From an uncultured Clostridia bacterium (lineage in GTDB: Bacteria; Bacillota; Clostridia; Christensenellales; Borkfalkiaceae): 64,000 nt of DNA. Location of the stretch: the NCBI GenBank assembly GCA_949286835.1, contig CASEDP010000005.1, positions 1 through 64,000 on the forward strand. Direction: 5' to 3'. The notes under the pieces are model-generated. The model ran no database searches and had not been told where the DNA came from. It saw nothing but the letters and a program-made list of their open reading frames with translations. Each line of letters opens with the position of its first letter. Position 1 is the first letter of the stretch. Position numbers and translations under genes: made by a program. Shown here one piece after another: positions 1 to 10,090 of the stretch.

Positions 1-105
1 AGTATTTTTGATTTCGTCAATTTTGATTATACCACAAGATCTCTGTATGAGCCTTTTTTTGCCCACAGGTGTTGCACTTAATATTGTAATTCACCAAAAA
101 GAGAA

Positions 106-137
106 AAGGCGTTCCCGCACAAGTGCGGAAACGCCTT
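106..137 (-). terminator. Terminator after the HtrA-type protease gene
   Basis: A near-perfect 15-bp inverted repeat (arms at 106-120 and 123-137, AAGGCG...CGCCTT) lies 17 nt past the stop of the protease gene. On the minus strand it is followed by a T-rich stretch (TTTTCTCTTTTT), as expected of an intrinsic terminator. Positions 1-100 show no feature I can support. Confidence 0.8.
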
Positions 138-153
138 GATTTTTAACTTGAAG

Positions 154-1539
154 TTACTTGAGGTCGGAGGAGGTGACGGTATATGCCGAAGTTTCCGTCT
201 CTTCGCCGCCGTGCGACACGACAAGCTTTATTTCGTCGCCGGCGCGTATGGTGAGTATTATGTCGCTCAAATTAAAGCTGCGGTTGAGCGCCGTCTTTTC
301 GCCGTTGACGACGATTGCCTTTAGAAGGTCGCCCGACTTCACGCCGATTTTGCTTGCTATGCTGTCATCTATTACGGAAGCTACGGTGAGGTCTTCCCTG
401 ATGAAGGACAGTCCGCTTACGGCGTCGTATTCGTTCCTCGAATTGGAGGAGCTTACGGTTACGCCTATTGTTATCTTTTTGACAGTATCCGTGCCGTTTT
501 CGATTATGTTGTCCGCAACGCCCGTGACAATCTCTACGGGAATGGCGAAGTTGACGTTCTGCTCTTCCCCGTCGCCGGCGTTAGTCAGACCTATCAGTCT
601 GCCGTACATATCGAAGAGCCCGCCGCCCGAGCTGCCCTCGTAGATGGCGGTATCAATTCTTATGGAACGGTAACTCCTTTCCGTGCCGTCTATGTCGAGC
701 GTTATATATTCGTTGTCGACGCTGACTATGCCCTTGGTGGCGCTTATGCCCTCGCCGCCGGGGTTGCCGATTGCAATTGCCGCCTGCCCGACGGTATAGC
801 CCTCCGCAACGTCCACCGCCCTCACGTTGTCGTTGATTGCATAGACGTCCTGCGTCTTTGCCCTGAGCACGGCTACGTCGTGGTCTATCGAGCCGCCGAC
901 ATACTCGCAGGAGATTGCATATTCGTCATAGGAGTACGACGTCGAACTTAAGCTCTCCGCATAGGGCGCTGACTGACTGCCGTAAAGATATACGTGGGTT
1001 ATTTCGGATATATCCTGGTCGGCATTTTCACCGTAAACGACGTGATAGTTGGTGATTATATAGGTGTAGTCGGTATCTATCTTATAGATTATGCCCGAAC
1101 CTATCTGCAGGGAAGGCGTCGTCTGAGTGCCGACGGGTCTGCCGAAAAAGTCGTGGCTGGTCGAAGTTGTAGTAAATTCGCAGTAGACGCTTACGCTGGA
1201 CTTGAGGCAGTTCTGCACAACGGAGGCGCTGTCCGTCTCTGCGGTGAGATATTTGTCGAGGAATTCGGCAAAGGTCACATCCTCGCCGTACTGCTTTTTA
1301 TACTCTTCGTAGATGTCGCCTATGGTTATGGTGCTCGCATCCGCGCTGCTGCCGTTGGTTACGGTAAACTCGCTCGTAGTGCCGTCAGTATAGGTAATGG
1401 TATAGACGTCCTTGAGCCCTACGCTGTACGCTTTTTCAATGGATGCAATGCTCCTCTCGCCCGAACAACCCGCAAACGCCATCGCAGTAACGCTGCCTGC
1501 AATGAGCGTAGCCGCAAGTATCTTCTTTGCAATTTTCAT
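154..1539 (-). CDS. HtrA/DegP-type S1C serine protease, predicted lipoprotein
   Basis: The 461-residue protein starts with a signal peptide ending in a lipobox-like FAGC (Cys25), so it is probably a membrane-anchored extracytoplasmic lipoprotein. The trypsin-like domain shows the catalytic triad: His166 in TNYHVV, Asp221 in HDVAVL and Ser304 in EGSSGGGLFD. The C-terminal 100 residues (GVKSGDLLKAIVVNGE) look like a PDZ domain. The family degrades or refolds misfolded envelope proteins. The segment at residues 30-110, between anchor and protease, is of unknown role. The gene is monocistronic between its own promoter and a strong terminator. The family call is firm; the substrate is unknown. Confidence 0.9.
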   Translation of the reverse strand: MKIAKKILAATLIAGSVTAMAFAGCSGERSIASIEKAYSVGLKDVYTITYTDGTTSEFTVTNGSSADASTITIGDIYEEYKKQYGEDVTFAEFLDKYLTAETDSASVVQNCLKSSVSVYCEFTTTSTSHDFFGRPVGTQTTPSLQIGSGIIYKIDTDYTYIITNYHVVYGENADQDISEITHVYLYGSQSAPYAESLSSTSYSYDEYAISCEYVGGSIDHDVAVLRAKTQDVYAINDNVRAVDVAEGYTVGQAAIAIGNPGGEGISATKGIVSVDNEYITLDIDGTERSYRSIRIDTAIYEGSSGGGLFDMYGRLIGLTNAGDGEEQNVNFAIPVEIVTGVADNIIENGTDTVKKITIGVTVSSSNSRNEYDAVSGLSFIREDLTVASVIDDSIASKIGVKSGDLLKAIVVNGEKTALNRSFNLSDIILTIRAGDEIKLVVSHGGEETETSAYTVTSSDLK

Positions 1540-1645
1540 AGTTACTTACTACCCGCCTTATCCTTTATAAATCTGCTGTTACGCAAGTGCGCGCGGGACG
1601 ATAAAGTCGGCAACGCATAGCGATTTATTGATTAAATCTGGTAAT

Positions 1646-1674
1646 ATTATACCAACACCGACGCAAAAAATCAA
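1646..1674 (-). promoter_or_regulatory. Sigma-A promoter of the HtrA-type gene
   Basis: On the minus strand, TTGATT (1674-1669), a 17-bp spacer and TATAAT (1651-1646) lie about 107 nt upstream of the start codon. Confidence 0.65.
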
Positions 1675-1730
1675 TGTTAAAACCATTAAATAAAGTGGTG
1701 ATTGAATTAAAAGATTGTGAAAAAAATGTT

Positions 1731-1760
1731 AAAGGCGGAAAGTTCTGCCTTTCCGCCTTT
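1731..1760. terminator. Bidirectional terminator between two minus-strand genes
   Basis: A 12-bp perfect stem (AAAGGCGGAAAG / CTTTCCGCCTTT, loop of 6) has T-rich sequence on both sides (TTTTTC on the plus side, AACATTTTTTT on the minus side). It lies 27 nt past the stop of the large surface-protein gene. Confidence 0.85.
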
Positions 1761-1786
1761 TTCAGTTTTGTTGCATTTGACGCACA

Positions 1787-4700
1787 TCAATATGTAAACG
1801 AGAGTGCACCGTCGGAGGTAATCGCGCCGAGATTTGCGCCGCCCTCCTTGAACTTGTAGCGCACGAACACTATCTTTTTGAGCGTCATCGTCGTGACGGT
1901 TTCGCCGTCCGCCGTTATCGTCATCGAATAGCCGTCCGAAGAACGGGTTGCCGTTACCGTCTGCCCTTCGAGCACGTTGAAGCTGTTGCTGTACGAACTC
2001 GTGGCGCCGTCATACCCGCCCAGACTGTCGGACAGATTTGTTATGAGGTTGCCGCTTACGCTGTAAGTTACGGCGAACACGCTCCTCGTATATACCACGG
2101 TATTTGCATAGGAGAGCGACGTCACTTCATTCCAGTAAGCGTCGTACCACTTGCCGTCTATGCCGTTGCCCGAGGGAAGCGAGAGAGATGTTCCCGAGTA
2201 GTTGACGCTCGCCGAGAACGACGCGCTTACCTTGCTCGTGCCCCAGATTGCATAGTAGACATAGTCCTCGCCGAAGTATTCCGCAGTCTTGTCTGTGAAC
2301 ACGAGCTGACCGTCGATATCTGCCGCCCAGCCGATGAACGTATAGCCGACGGCTTCGGGCTGGAAGAGCGTCACGCAGTCGTCGGACTTGACTACGCTGA
2401 CTTTTGTCTGCTCGCCCGCAGCGATACCCGTGCCGTTATAGGTCATATCTACGGCGCTGTACATGGTGACGACCGTGGGTATGTTGAGCGAGACGTTGAC
2501 AGTCACCTGCAGGGAGCCGTCCGTACCTCTTCCCGTCGTCACTTCGGTTACGTATTTATCCTGACCGTAGTCGTTTTTGTACTGCGAGAGCTGACCTTCG
2601 ATATAGCTTCGGAGTTCGTCCTTGCCGCCGTAAGCGCCCTCGATGAGCCCCGTGACAAGTTTTGCCGCGACGAGTTCCTCTACGGAAATCTCCGTCACCG
2701 CATCGGCATTGACCTGCGAAGTCACATACGTCCAGCTTCCTTCGGTATGAAGGGCGCCGCCTCCGTTCTGGTTATAGTTGATCCATTCCGAAGTGTTGGG
2801 GTCGTTGCCCACATACATATAATATATAATTGCGGGCGAAGGTTCGACTATGCGGAAATTCGTCCAGTCCATATTTCCGTTGGTCACCGAGTTATAGTAG
2901 ATATTGAGTATGGTCTTTTCGTTTGCCTTGTTTTCGCTGGTCTGCACCGTGGAGCAGCCGTAGAAGGGCATTGACATCGACTTGAGGTCGCCGCACATTG
3001 TAACGCTGTCGGCGAGGAACACCGCGCTCTCCATACCGTAGTTGTCGAGGAACGCGCCCGCGCCTATCGTAGTTATGTTTGCGGGTACGACGACGCTCTT
3101 TATGGGCTTGCCGTCGGAATTTGCGAGGGCATAGTCGGCAATCGCCGTTACGGGATAGCCGTTTATCTCGTTTTCGAGCACGAGCGTGTTGCCCTTGACC
3201 GAATAGTAGTCGTTGAAGCCCGCCGCCTTGCCGCTGACCGCATACGTGCGGGTTGCCGCGTCGAAGGTGTACTTCACATAGTTTACCGTCACTTCGCTCT
3301 GTGCGAATGTGCCGTACAGCCAGAGCTCATCCGTGCCCGCTGAAATTCTGTCGCCGGAATTTACGGCGGTGCCGTCTGAATAGTAGGGTCCGTCCACGGC
3401 GTCAAGCCCGTTGACGCTTGTGGGAACGAGGTCGCCGACAAACGAGTTGACCGTCGCAGTCTGGCTGCCGTTTACGACATATACCCTTACCGCCTGCCTC
3501 TTCACCTCGTACAGCACGGTGTCGCCGTTGAGCAGGAACGAGCTGTCCGCAACGTCGCCGCCCGCCGTGAACGAATAGAGCAGCCTGAAGCCGTCCGCCG
3601 TATATACGGGCGAGGAGTTGTCGTAGGTGTGTATGGTAGAGCCGTGCCTTACCTCCCTCTCCTCCGCCGTACCGTCGAGGGCGACTATCGTGAGGGTATG
3701 TCTGTACAGCTCGTGCGAGTACTCCGTCTTTAATCCGTTGGTGGAGAAGCAGCCGAAGGTCTCGTCATAGCCTCCGTCAGGATTTTTGACGTAGTGGTCA
3801 AAGTCTATCGTAACGCCGTTTTCCTCCGCCACGGAGAGCGCCGCCTTATAAAGGCTGGGGGCGTACTTGCCGTGCTCGAGCTCGGTGCCAATCTCGTACG
3901 AGTTTGCGGGCGTAAGTCCCTCTGTATAGTCGAGGTTGACGTTGAAACTTACGTACGACTGAATTGCGCCGTATGCCCTTATGCCGCTTATGCCCGTCGC
4001 ATCGTCCCTGACGATTGCCGCGATGAGCTCCGTGAGCACATCGTTGGTAATTGCGCCCGCATTGAGGCTGAAGCCGTAGTAGTTGTCGTATACGCCGAGT
4101 TTGTCTTCTATTACGCTGTAATCGCCTATTACCGCCGTCTCGCTGCCGTTGACTATTACCCTGAGCGCCTCTATGAAGTCATACATAGAGATCTCCTCGT
4201 CCTCTTCCACCGTCTTTGCGGCGTAGAGGAATATCTCCTCCGGCGTGGTTATGCCGGAATCGAGCCTGACGAGGTCGCCGAGGCTGTTGACCACGGTCTT
4301 CCACAGCAGATTGCTTACGCCAAGCAGATAGTTGAGCGTGGACGAGCCGTCCGTGGCAAACATATGGTCTATGAAGTATTCAAACGTCATTATCTTGTAT
4401 TCGGGACTTGAGCCGTTGAGCCCCTTTGCAAGCGTGAGATAGCCGTTTTCGTAGGTGATGCCTATCGTGTTGTTGGATACCACGCCGCCCGAAAGCTGAC
4501 CTATGAGCGTGAAGTAGAAGCCCTGACCCTCGTTGAAGCTGACGGTTAAGGTGCTTATGTCGATCTGTATGCTGATGAGGCTGACGATGTTTGCGGTTAT
4601 CTTGCCGCTGAGCGTGAACGAACCGTAGACGTTGCCCTCGTCATCGGTGGCAAACTTTACAAGGTCGCTCAAGAGGTCGGGCAGGAACTCTATGTTTATA

Positions 4701-7012
4701 TATTCGTTCCTGTCAAGCGAGGAATAGTCGCGCCTTGCCGTCTTTTCGGAGAGCAGGTACAGCCATTCCTTAACTTCGTATGAGCCGTCCGACTGCAATA
4801 TCTCTGCCCTGGCAGAACTCTTTATGCTGTGATCCCTGTGGTTTATTACCGCCTCTGCACAGCCGAGACCTTTCGCCGACAGTCCGAGCTGGCTTGCTAT
4901 ATTGTCAAAGTCGACAGTCGCCGTAGTGACGTCGTCCACCCTTACCGCCGTGAATGCCCGACTGAAGTTGAAGTTGAGAAGCTTGTCGATTACGTCCGCA
5001 ATCGTCCCGAGCGTTCCGTCGTCGACTTCTGCAGATGCACTGCCGAAGCCCTCTACAGAGGAGAACTCGTATTCGGGCAGCAGAGTACCTATTACCGAGA
5101 TGACGGAGGTATCCGTCACGGCGGAGATAAGCACCTTTAAGGTGTCATACAGGCTCGACTGTGTTGCCATAACCTTTAAATCGGGCATCTTAAAGTTGAG
5201 AACCTGCGCGAGATTGATGTAGAAATATGTCTCTCCGCCCGCCCTTTCTGCAATGACGTTGAGGGAAATATTGACGCCCTTTACGCTGAGTTCGAGGTCG
5301 GCTTCGGCAATCTTGCCCCTCTCGCCCTGCTCGCCCGTGATATACATTGCGGCAAGCACGTCGACGCCCTCGAGTTCTGCAATTCCCGAATTGTCGCCGA
5401 TAAGTTCAAACTTGACCGTGTAGGTATCCGAACCGAGTATATTGTCTATCGCAACCGACGAAACGGCGTCAAAGAGGAAGTCATAGACGAGCTTGGTGAA
5501 CTCCTGAGAGCCCTCTTCCCTCGTCGAAGAGATTGTATAGTCGCCGCCCGATATACTGTTGTCTATCGCCGATATGAGGTTTGCCGAACCCTTTGAGACG
5601 TTGAGCGAACCGCCGAGCGCAAAGCCTGCCACCTTTCCTGTGTAGTCGACCGCCATCGCCCCGTCATCAGTCAGCGCGAAGGAGAAAGCATTTTCTTTGA
5701 GATAGGTCAAAAGCAGAGAATTCTCGTCGAAAGTCAGCGACATATCGCCGAGCGCCTCTATCCAATCGGCAGTTGAAAGCGCCTTGAAGATGACCGCCAT
5801 AAGCGCGTCCTTGCCGCCCTCACTCTCCTCTTCGATTGCAAGGGGCGCAGTGCTCTTTGCCGTAGTCTGCGACGCCGCGGGAAGCAACCCCTCGACCGTA
5901 GAATATATCTTGTCTAACTTGCTTTGCAACAGCTCGATATCCTCGGGATAGACATCTATTCCGACGTTGCCGATTACAAGCCTTATCGCGGGCATATTGT
6001 CGGCGGGGTTCTGGATATAGACAAACTTTATCTCCGTTACGTCCTCTGCCACCTCTGTAAGGCTCAGCCCGAGGTCGAGCGCGACATAGGTGCCGCCCGC
6101 GCTCCAGCTTATTTCACCTTCGCCGAATATCTCCGCGCGTATGCCGTCCGCCTCTATGTATGTCTGTCCCCTGTCAATCGTGAACGACAGCAGTTTCTCT
6201 CCGACGATAGCCTTAACCTGGTTTACCGTAGAATTTATGAGCTTTACGAGGTCGGAAAGTTCGCACGCGTCGACGGGCTTGGGCTGGGTTATTCCCTCGC
6301 TCGCCGTCGATATGTCGGCATTAAGTCCGAGGCTGTTTGCAGCCAGCGTAAGCCCGTGCGCCCTGTAGCTGTATGCAAGGTCAATATTGCCGAGCGTTAT
6401 TCCCACATTCGCGCCGAGAAGGGTCAGAAGATAGTCTGCATCTATCGTCATACTTGCGCCGTCGGCAAATGTCCCGATGTCGGGGAGAAGTCTTTCAAAA
6501 TCTGCCGAAAGAATGCTCTCTGCGACGGCGGAAATATCTATCTTGCCGAAATCGGTCGCAATTTCCGTCGACTGCCCGAGCGAGAACATCTCCATAAGCT
6601 TTTTTACCGATGTCGACAGTTCGGATATGTCGCACTTTACGCTTATAGAAGTCGCCATTCCGTTGATGCTGTTAAGCGTGAGATAGACATCTCCGATGCG
6701 CTGCGCGTCATAGTCATACCAGACCGTGAAGTCGGCAGAGATTGTGTTGCCTCCGTAGGTGTAAGATGCGTTTAAATTTGCGCCTACAGTGATGTTGCTT
6801 GCGTCGAGATATGCGGTGAGCTGTGCCTTGAGCCCTGCGAGTTCGGATATGCCGAGACCCGTAGCCTGTGCCCCGTCAAAGGTGATTTCCGCCCTGTACA
6901 GTTCGGCGTTCGCAAACTTCTCTATATCCTCGAGAACGTAAGAGATATTGAGCGCGTTTTCTATGTCGGGCAGCTCTACCTTTCCGCTCTCGGGTACAAC
7001 TGAAACATTCAA
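1787..7012 (-). CDS. C-terminal part of a giant repeat surface protein (frameshift product)
   Basis: This 1741-residue frame has no signal peptide and opens with a TTG directly over the stop of the upstream frame (4-nt overlap). It begins in the middle of a repeat: the segment YVLEDIEKFANAELYRAEI near its N-terminus also occurs in the upstream protein. It is therefore most likely the rest of one gene broken at about 7010. It holds many beta-rich repeats of the type ...LTAYLDA.NITVGAN..., then a BspA-like leucine-rich segment (TTIGAGAFLDN, about residue 1340) and an InlB/Listeria-type B-repeat (GYTFIGWAADIDG, about 1600). These are adhesin-like modules. No sortase motif is visible. Function is unknown; an exposed surface protein is an inference. 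Confidence 0.7.
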   Translation of the reverse strand: MNVSVVPESGKVELPDIENALNISYVLEDIEKFANAELYRAEITFDGAQATGLGISELAGLKAQLTAYLDASNITVGANLNASYTYGGNTISADFTVWYDYDAQRIGDVYLTLNSINGMATSISVKCDISELSTSVKKLMEMFSLGQSTEIATDFGKIDISAVAESILSADFERLLPDIGTFADGASMTIDADYLLTLLGANVGITLGNIDLAYSYRAHGLTLAANSLGLNADISTASEGITQPKPVDACELSDLVKLINSTVNQVKAIVGEKLLSFTIDRGQTYIEADGIRAEIFGEGEISWSAGGTYVALDLGLSLTEVAEDVTEIKFVYIQNPADNMPAIRLVIGNVGIDVYPEDIELLQSKLDKIYSTVEGLLPAASQTTAKSTAPLAIEEESEGGKDALMAVIFKALSTADWIEALGDMSLTFDENSLLLTYLKENAFSFALTDDGAMAVDYTGKVAGFALGGSLNVSKGSANLISAIDNSISGGDYTISSTREEGSQEFTKLVYDFLFDAVSSVAIDNILGSDTYTVKFELIGDNSGIAELEGVDVLAAMYITGEQGERGKIAEADLELSVKGVNISLNVIAERAGGETYFYINLAQVLNFKMPDLKVMATQSSLYDTLKVLISAVTDTSVISVIGTLLPEYEFSSVEGFGSASAEVDDGTLGTIADVIDKLLNFNFSRAFTAVRVDDVTTATVDFDNIASQLGLSAKGLGCAEAVINHRDHSIKSSARAEILQSDGSYEVKEWLYLLSEKTARRDYSSLDRNEYINIEFLPDLLSDLVKFATDDEGNVYGSFTLSGKITANIVSLISIQIDISTLTVSFNEGQGFYFTLIGQLSGGVVSNNTIGITYENGYLTLAKGLNGSSPEYKIMTFEYFIDHMFATDGSSTLNYLLGVSNLLWKTVVNSLGDLVRLDSGITTPEEIFLYAAKTVEEDEEISMYDFIEALRVIVNGSETAVIGDYSVIEDKLGVYDNYYGFSLNAGAITNDVLTELIAAIVRDDATGISGIRAYGAIQSYVSFNVNLDYTEGLTPANSYEIGTELEHGKYAPSLYKAALSVAEENGVTIDFDHYVKNPDGGYDETFGCFSTNGLKTEYSHELYRHTLTIVALDGTAEEREVRHGSTIHTYDNSSPVYTADGFRLLYSFTAGGDVADSSFLLNGDTVLYEVKRQAVRVYVVNGSQTATVNSFVGDLVPTSVNGLDAVDGPYYSDGTAVNSGDRISAGTDELWLYGTFAQSEVTVNYVKYTFDAATRTYAVSGKAAGFNDYYSVKGNTLVLENEINGYPVTAIADYALANSDGKPIKSVVVPANITTIGAGAFLDNYGMESAVFLADSVTMCGDLKSMSMPFYGCSTVQTSENKANEKTILNIYYNSVTNGNMDWTNFRIVEPSPAIIYYMYVGNDPNTSEWINYNQNGGGALHTEGSWTYVTSQVNADAVTEISVEELVAAKLVTGLIEGAYGGKDELRSYIEGQLSQYKNDYGQDKYVTEVTTGRGTDGSLQVTVNVSLNIPTVVTMYSAVDMTYNGTGIAAGEQTKVSVVKSDDCVTLFQPEAVGYTFIGWAADIDGQLVFTDKTAEYFGEDYVYYAIWGTSKVSASFSASVNYSGTSLSLPSGNGIDGKWYDAYWNEVTSLSYANTVVYTRSVFAVTYSVSGNLITNLSDSLGGYDGATSSYSNSFNVLEGQTVTATRSSDGYSMTITADGETVTTMTLKKIVFVRYKFKEGGANLGAITSDGALSFTY
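6781..6943 (-). repeat. Copy 1 of a near-identical ~155-bp coding repeat
   Basis: About 155 bp (roughly 6781-6938) matches 7436-7590 with only a handful of differences. It encodes the unit ending in YVLEDIEKF...ITVGAN. The two copies are about 660 bp apart and flank the frameshift, so recombination between them could add or remove repeat units. Confidence 0.8.
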
Positions 7013-9813
7013 GCTGCGTTTGCCGTCAGCACGGGGGTTTCGCCGTGGGCGTATGCGAGGTCTATCTTGCCGAGCGTTATTCCCGCATTCGCGCCGAGCG
7101 CTTCTAAAAGTTTATCCGCATTGACCGATACTTTGAGACCGCTTGCGCTTGTGGAGAGTTCGGGCAAAAGCTCGTTGAAGTCTGACGAAAGAAGATTTGC
7201 AATCACCTCGTCGAGGTCTATTGTAAGTCCGTCTATGGTGGTGCCCGTCGCTCCGATAAGCCCGCTTACCGCCGAGCTTATCTCCTCCACATTGACGTAC
7301 ATACTTAAATCTGTCGCCTTGCCGTTGAGCTTGTTGAGCTTTACAATTACGTTGCCGTTGACATTGTCGTACCATACGGAGATATCGACGGTGATTGTGT
7401 TGGTCTTATATGTATATTCAACTACCGCATTTGCGCCTACAGTGATGTTGCCTGCGTCGAGATATGCGGTGAGCTGTGCCTTGAGCCCTGCGAGTTCGGA
7501 TATGCCGAGACCCGCAGCCTGTGCCCCGTCAAAGGTGATTTCCGCCCTGTACAGCTCCGCATTTGCGAACTTCTCTATATCCTCGAGAACGTACCCGTCA
7601 GCGCCGCTGATTTCGACATTGAAGCCCATTGCGGGCAGGCTTGCGGAGAGCTTGCCGCCGTTTGCGGAGGCATCGCCGCGCTCATAGACGAGCGAGCACG
7701 AGCCGAATTTTATGCCGACATCGATGCTCAATGCGTCGAGCAGGGTGTCGATATTCAGCCCTACCTTTATCTTGGAGTTGTCGGCATAGAGGTCGGTCAG
7801 AAGCGACGAAAGATCAGCATTGAACGCGCCGTTTATAATCGACGCGAGGCTGTCCGCAGAGCCGCCGAATGTTGCGCCGGAATAGGTGAGCGCAGAGGAA
7901 ATACCTTCGACGAGGTCGGCGATATCGCACCTGACCTTGACGGAGACCGCCTTGCCGTTGAGCTCCGTAAGGCTGATTATAGCCGTACCGTAACCGTATG
8001 AGCCGATATCGTAGTCATACCATACGCTCGCTTTGGCGGAAATGGGCGCCCCGCCATATATGTAACTTACCGCGAGGTCAGCGCCGACTGTTATGCCGTC
8101 TATGTCGCAATATGCGTCAAGCGCTACCTTGAGCCCCTTAAGTGCCGACAGATTGACGCCCTGCGCGGCGCCGTCAAGCGTTGCGGATACTTTTATGAGG
8201 TCAGACGACAGCAGCGCGTTGATGTCGGCGATGTAATCCGCGAGGTCGGCGGTTGCCGAAGTTTCGTCGCGGGAGATGACGTCCGCAGACGAAACCTTGA
8301 GATTGAGCGAAAAGTCAAGTTTTTCGCCGCCGAGAGAAATTTCGTAAATGTTGCAGTTTCTGAAAGTTATGGAGTTGTTGCTTACGCCGAAGTCGAGCTT
8401 GGCGTCTATCCCCACGCCCAGACCGAGAAGGTCGTCTGTTTCGAGTATGAGCGTTGCCTTATTTTCGCCTGTCTCCAGAACGAGCGAATTCATCAGGTCG
8501 GAGATGGCATCTACCCCTTCTTCGGAGGAGGCGTCAATTGAGACGATATCCTTCAGCGCGCCCGCAAAGCCGTCTATGAACTGTTCAAGCTGACCTATCG
8601 CCAGCTTGGTTTCCGCAATGTTGCAGCCGATTGCAAAATCTTCGCCGTAATACGCCCTTATGTTGCCGCCGGCATATTCGACGTAAAGCGACTGATTTTC
8701 ATAGTCCTTGCCGAGACTGAGCTTGACATTTATGGAGCCGGCAATATCCTCGAGGCTGAGCCCGACGAAGATATATCCGACATATGTCCTGTTGCCGAGC
8801 TTTACCGACGCCTTGAACTGGTCGCCCCCGCTGAGAATTTTTGCAAAGCCGTTGGATAATACGTTTGTGACATCAAGCACGAGCTCTTCTTCGACGTCGC
8901 CGCCGACATCGAGGGAGGTATCGCCGATATAACCGCTGTAATAGCTTTCATAGTAGCCGAAATGCTCATTGTCGAACCCGTCGTCGCCATAGCTGAACAC
9001 GGTTGTGGTATCCGAAACGGACTTGACGACAACGCCCTTGTTGACCTGAGATACGTCACGCGTGGTCAGCGAAAGCACCCTCCACGAAGCGTCGAAAGTT
9101 ACCGAGAGGCTGACGCTCTCGAACGCAGGGAATGCTGCAAGCCCGCCCCTCGTCTTCATTCCGTACTGGTAGTAATATGTCGAAAGCGAAGGGTCCAAGA
9201 CAAAGCTCTGCGTGTATGTCCCGTCCGAATTGACGGTCACCTCGCTGCATTCCGCAATGCTCTCATCGTTGATGATGTAGCTCGAAAGTTCGGTCTGGAG
9301 AAGCCCGTAGGTCTTTAAAAAGCCGTTCTGCGCGTAGTAGGTGGGCGGATTGGTATCCCACTTTGCCGAAAGATTGGTCGTAGATGCGTCAGGCGTTTCG
9401 GAAGCCCTGAAATAGACCTCCGCGCCGTCGTCGCCATTTACCGTACAGGTCTGCGAGCCAGACTTGACCATTGACGAGTAGGTCACGTCGGAGGTGATGA
9501 GAATACCGTCGGAATAGTCCTTCCACGTCCTTGTCACCTGCGTGGCAATCGAGGCGTTGGTAACCGTGTAGCCATAGCTGTGCCACTTTGTCTGCGCGTC
9601 GAGAACGGCGGCGATGTATGCAAGATTTTCCGCGCCGCTGTGCGCGGTGGGCAGACTTCCGTCCGAGGGCGCGGGCGTCTTGGTTATCTCGATATTGCCC
9701 GTAACCTCCTCCGCGACTGATTTTTTTGCGCAGGCTGACGCACCCGCAGCACCGAAAGCTAGGCTTGCGGCGGCGAGGACGGCAATTGCGCATTTCTTAA
9801 ACGAAAATTTCAT
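7009..9813 (-). CDS. N-terminal part of a giant repeat surface lipoprotein
   Basis: The 934-residue protein starts with a Lys-rich n-region, a hydrophobic core and a lipobox-like ASAC (Cys28), so it should be exported and lipid-anchored. Residues 30-310 form a unique head. After that come repeats of about 150-170 residues with motifs such as VSVWYDYD, LNGKA and VKCDI. The frame stops at TGA (7009-7011) within a repeat. The next frame continues the same repeat, so the original protein was probably near 2670 residues. A consensus promoter lies upstream. The role is unknown; adhesion or carbohydrate binding is a guess from the repeat architecture. Confidence 0.75.
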   Translation of the reverse strand: MKFSFKKCAIAVLAAASLAFGAAGASACAKKSVAEEVTGNIEITKTPAPSDGSLPTAHSGAENLAYIAAVLDAQTKWHSYGYTVTNASIATQVTRTWKDYSDGILITSDVTYSSMVKSGSQTCTVNGDDGAEVYFRASETPDASTTNLSAKWDTNPPTYYAQNGFLKTYGLLQTELSSYIINDESIAECSEVTVNSDGTYTQSFVLDPSLSTYYYQYGMKTRGGLAAFPAFESVSLSVTFDASWRVLSLTTRDVSQVNKGVVVKSVSDTTTVFSYGDDGFDNEHFGYYESYYSGYIGDTSLDVGGDVEEELVLDVTNVLSNGFAKILSGGDQFKASVKLGNRTYVGYIFVGLSLEDIAGSINVKLSLGKDYENQSLYVEYAGGNIRAYYGEDFAIGCNIAETKLAIGQLEQFIDGFAGALKDIVSIDASSEEGVDAISDLMNSLVLETGENKATLILETDDLLGLGVGIDAKLDFGVSNNSITFRNCNIYEISLGGEKLDFSLNLKVSSADVISRDETSATADLADYIADINALLSSDLIKVSATLDGAAQGVNLSALKGLKVALDAYCDIDGITVGADLAVSYIYGGAPISAKASVWYDYDIGSYGYGTAIISLTELNGKAVSVKVRCDIADLVEGISSALTYSGATFGGSADSLASIINGAFNADLSSLLTDLYADNSKIKVGLNIDTLLDALSIDVGIKFGSCSLVYERGDASANGGKLSASLPAMGFNVEISGADGYVLEDIEKFANAELYRAEITFDGAQAAGLGISELAGLKAQLTAYLDAGNITVGANAVVEYTYKTNTITVDISVWYDNVNGNVIVKLNKLNGKATDLSMYVNVEEISSAVSGLIGATGTTIDGLTIDLDEVIANLLSSDFNELLPELSTSASGLKVSVNADKLLEALGANAGITLGKIDLAYAHGETPVLTANAA
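7436..7592 (-). repeat. Copy 2 of the ~155-bp coding repeat
   Basis: Near-identical to 6781-6943, in the same orientation and in the same protein family frame, but on the other side of the frameshift. Confidence 0.8.
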
Positions 9814-9925
9814 ATAAACTCACTTTTAAAGGACGTCGCCGCAACCTGCGGCTCTGTCAATCTGTTCGCTTTTAATTCGGGAAAAGGGTTGTTTGTCATA
9901 TACCGCTTACTCCCAACTGCTTACA

Positions 9926-9954
9926 ATTATAGAATATCGCAATGTAGTTGTCAA
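9926..9954 (-). promoter_or_regulatory. Consensus promoter of the surface lipoprotein gene
   Basis: Minus strand: TTGACA (9954-9949), 17-bp spacer, TATAAT (9931-9926), both hexamers perfect. The start codon is about 113 nt downstream, giving a long 5' leader. The rest of 9814-10075 shows nothing else I can support. Confidence 0.85.
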
Positions 9955-10090
9955 CAAAATGAAGCATATTGTCATATTAGTATATTACTTTTTTGTGACA
10001 AAATATTACAAAAACAGATAGAAGCAAACAAAAAAACGCAAATACACTATTATATAATTAAAAATGACAGAATTAAAGGAGATTTGTCAT

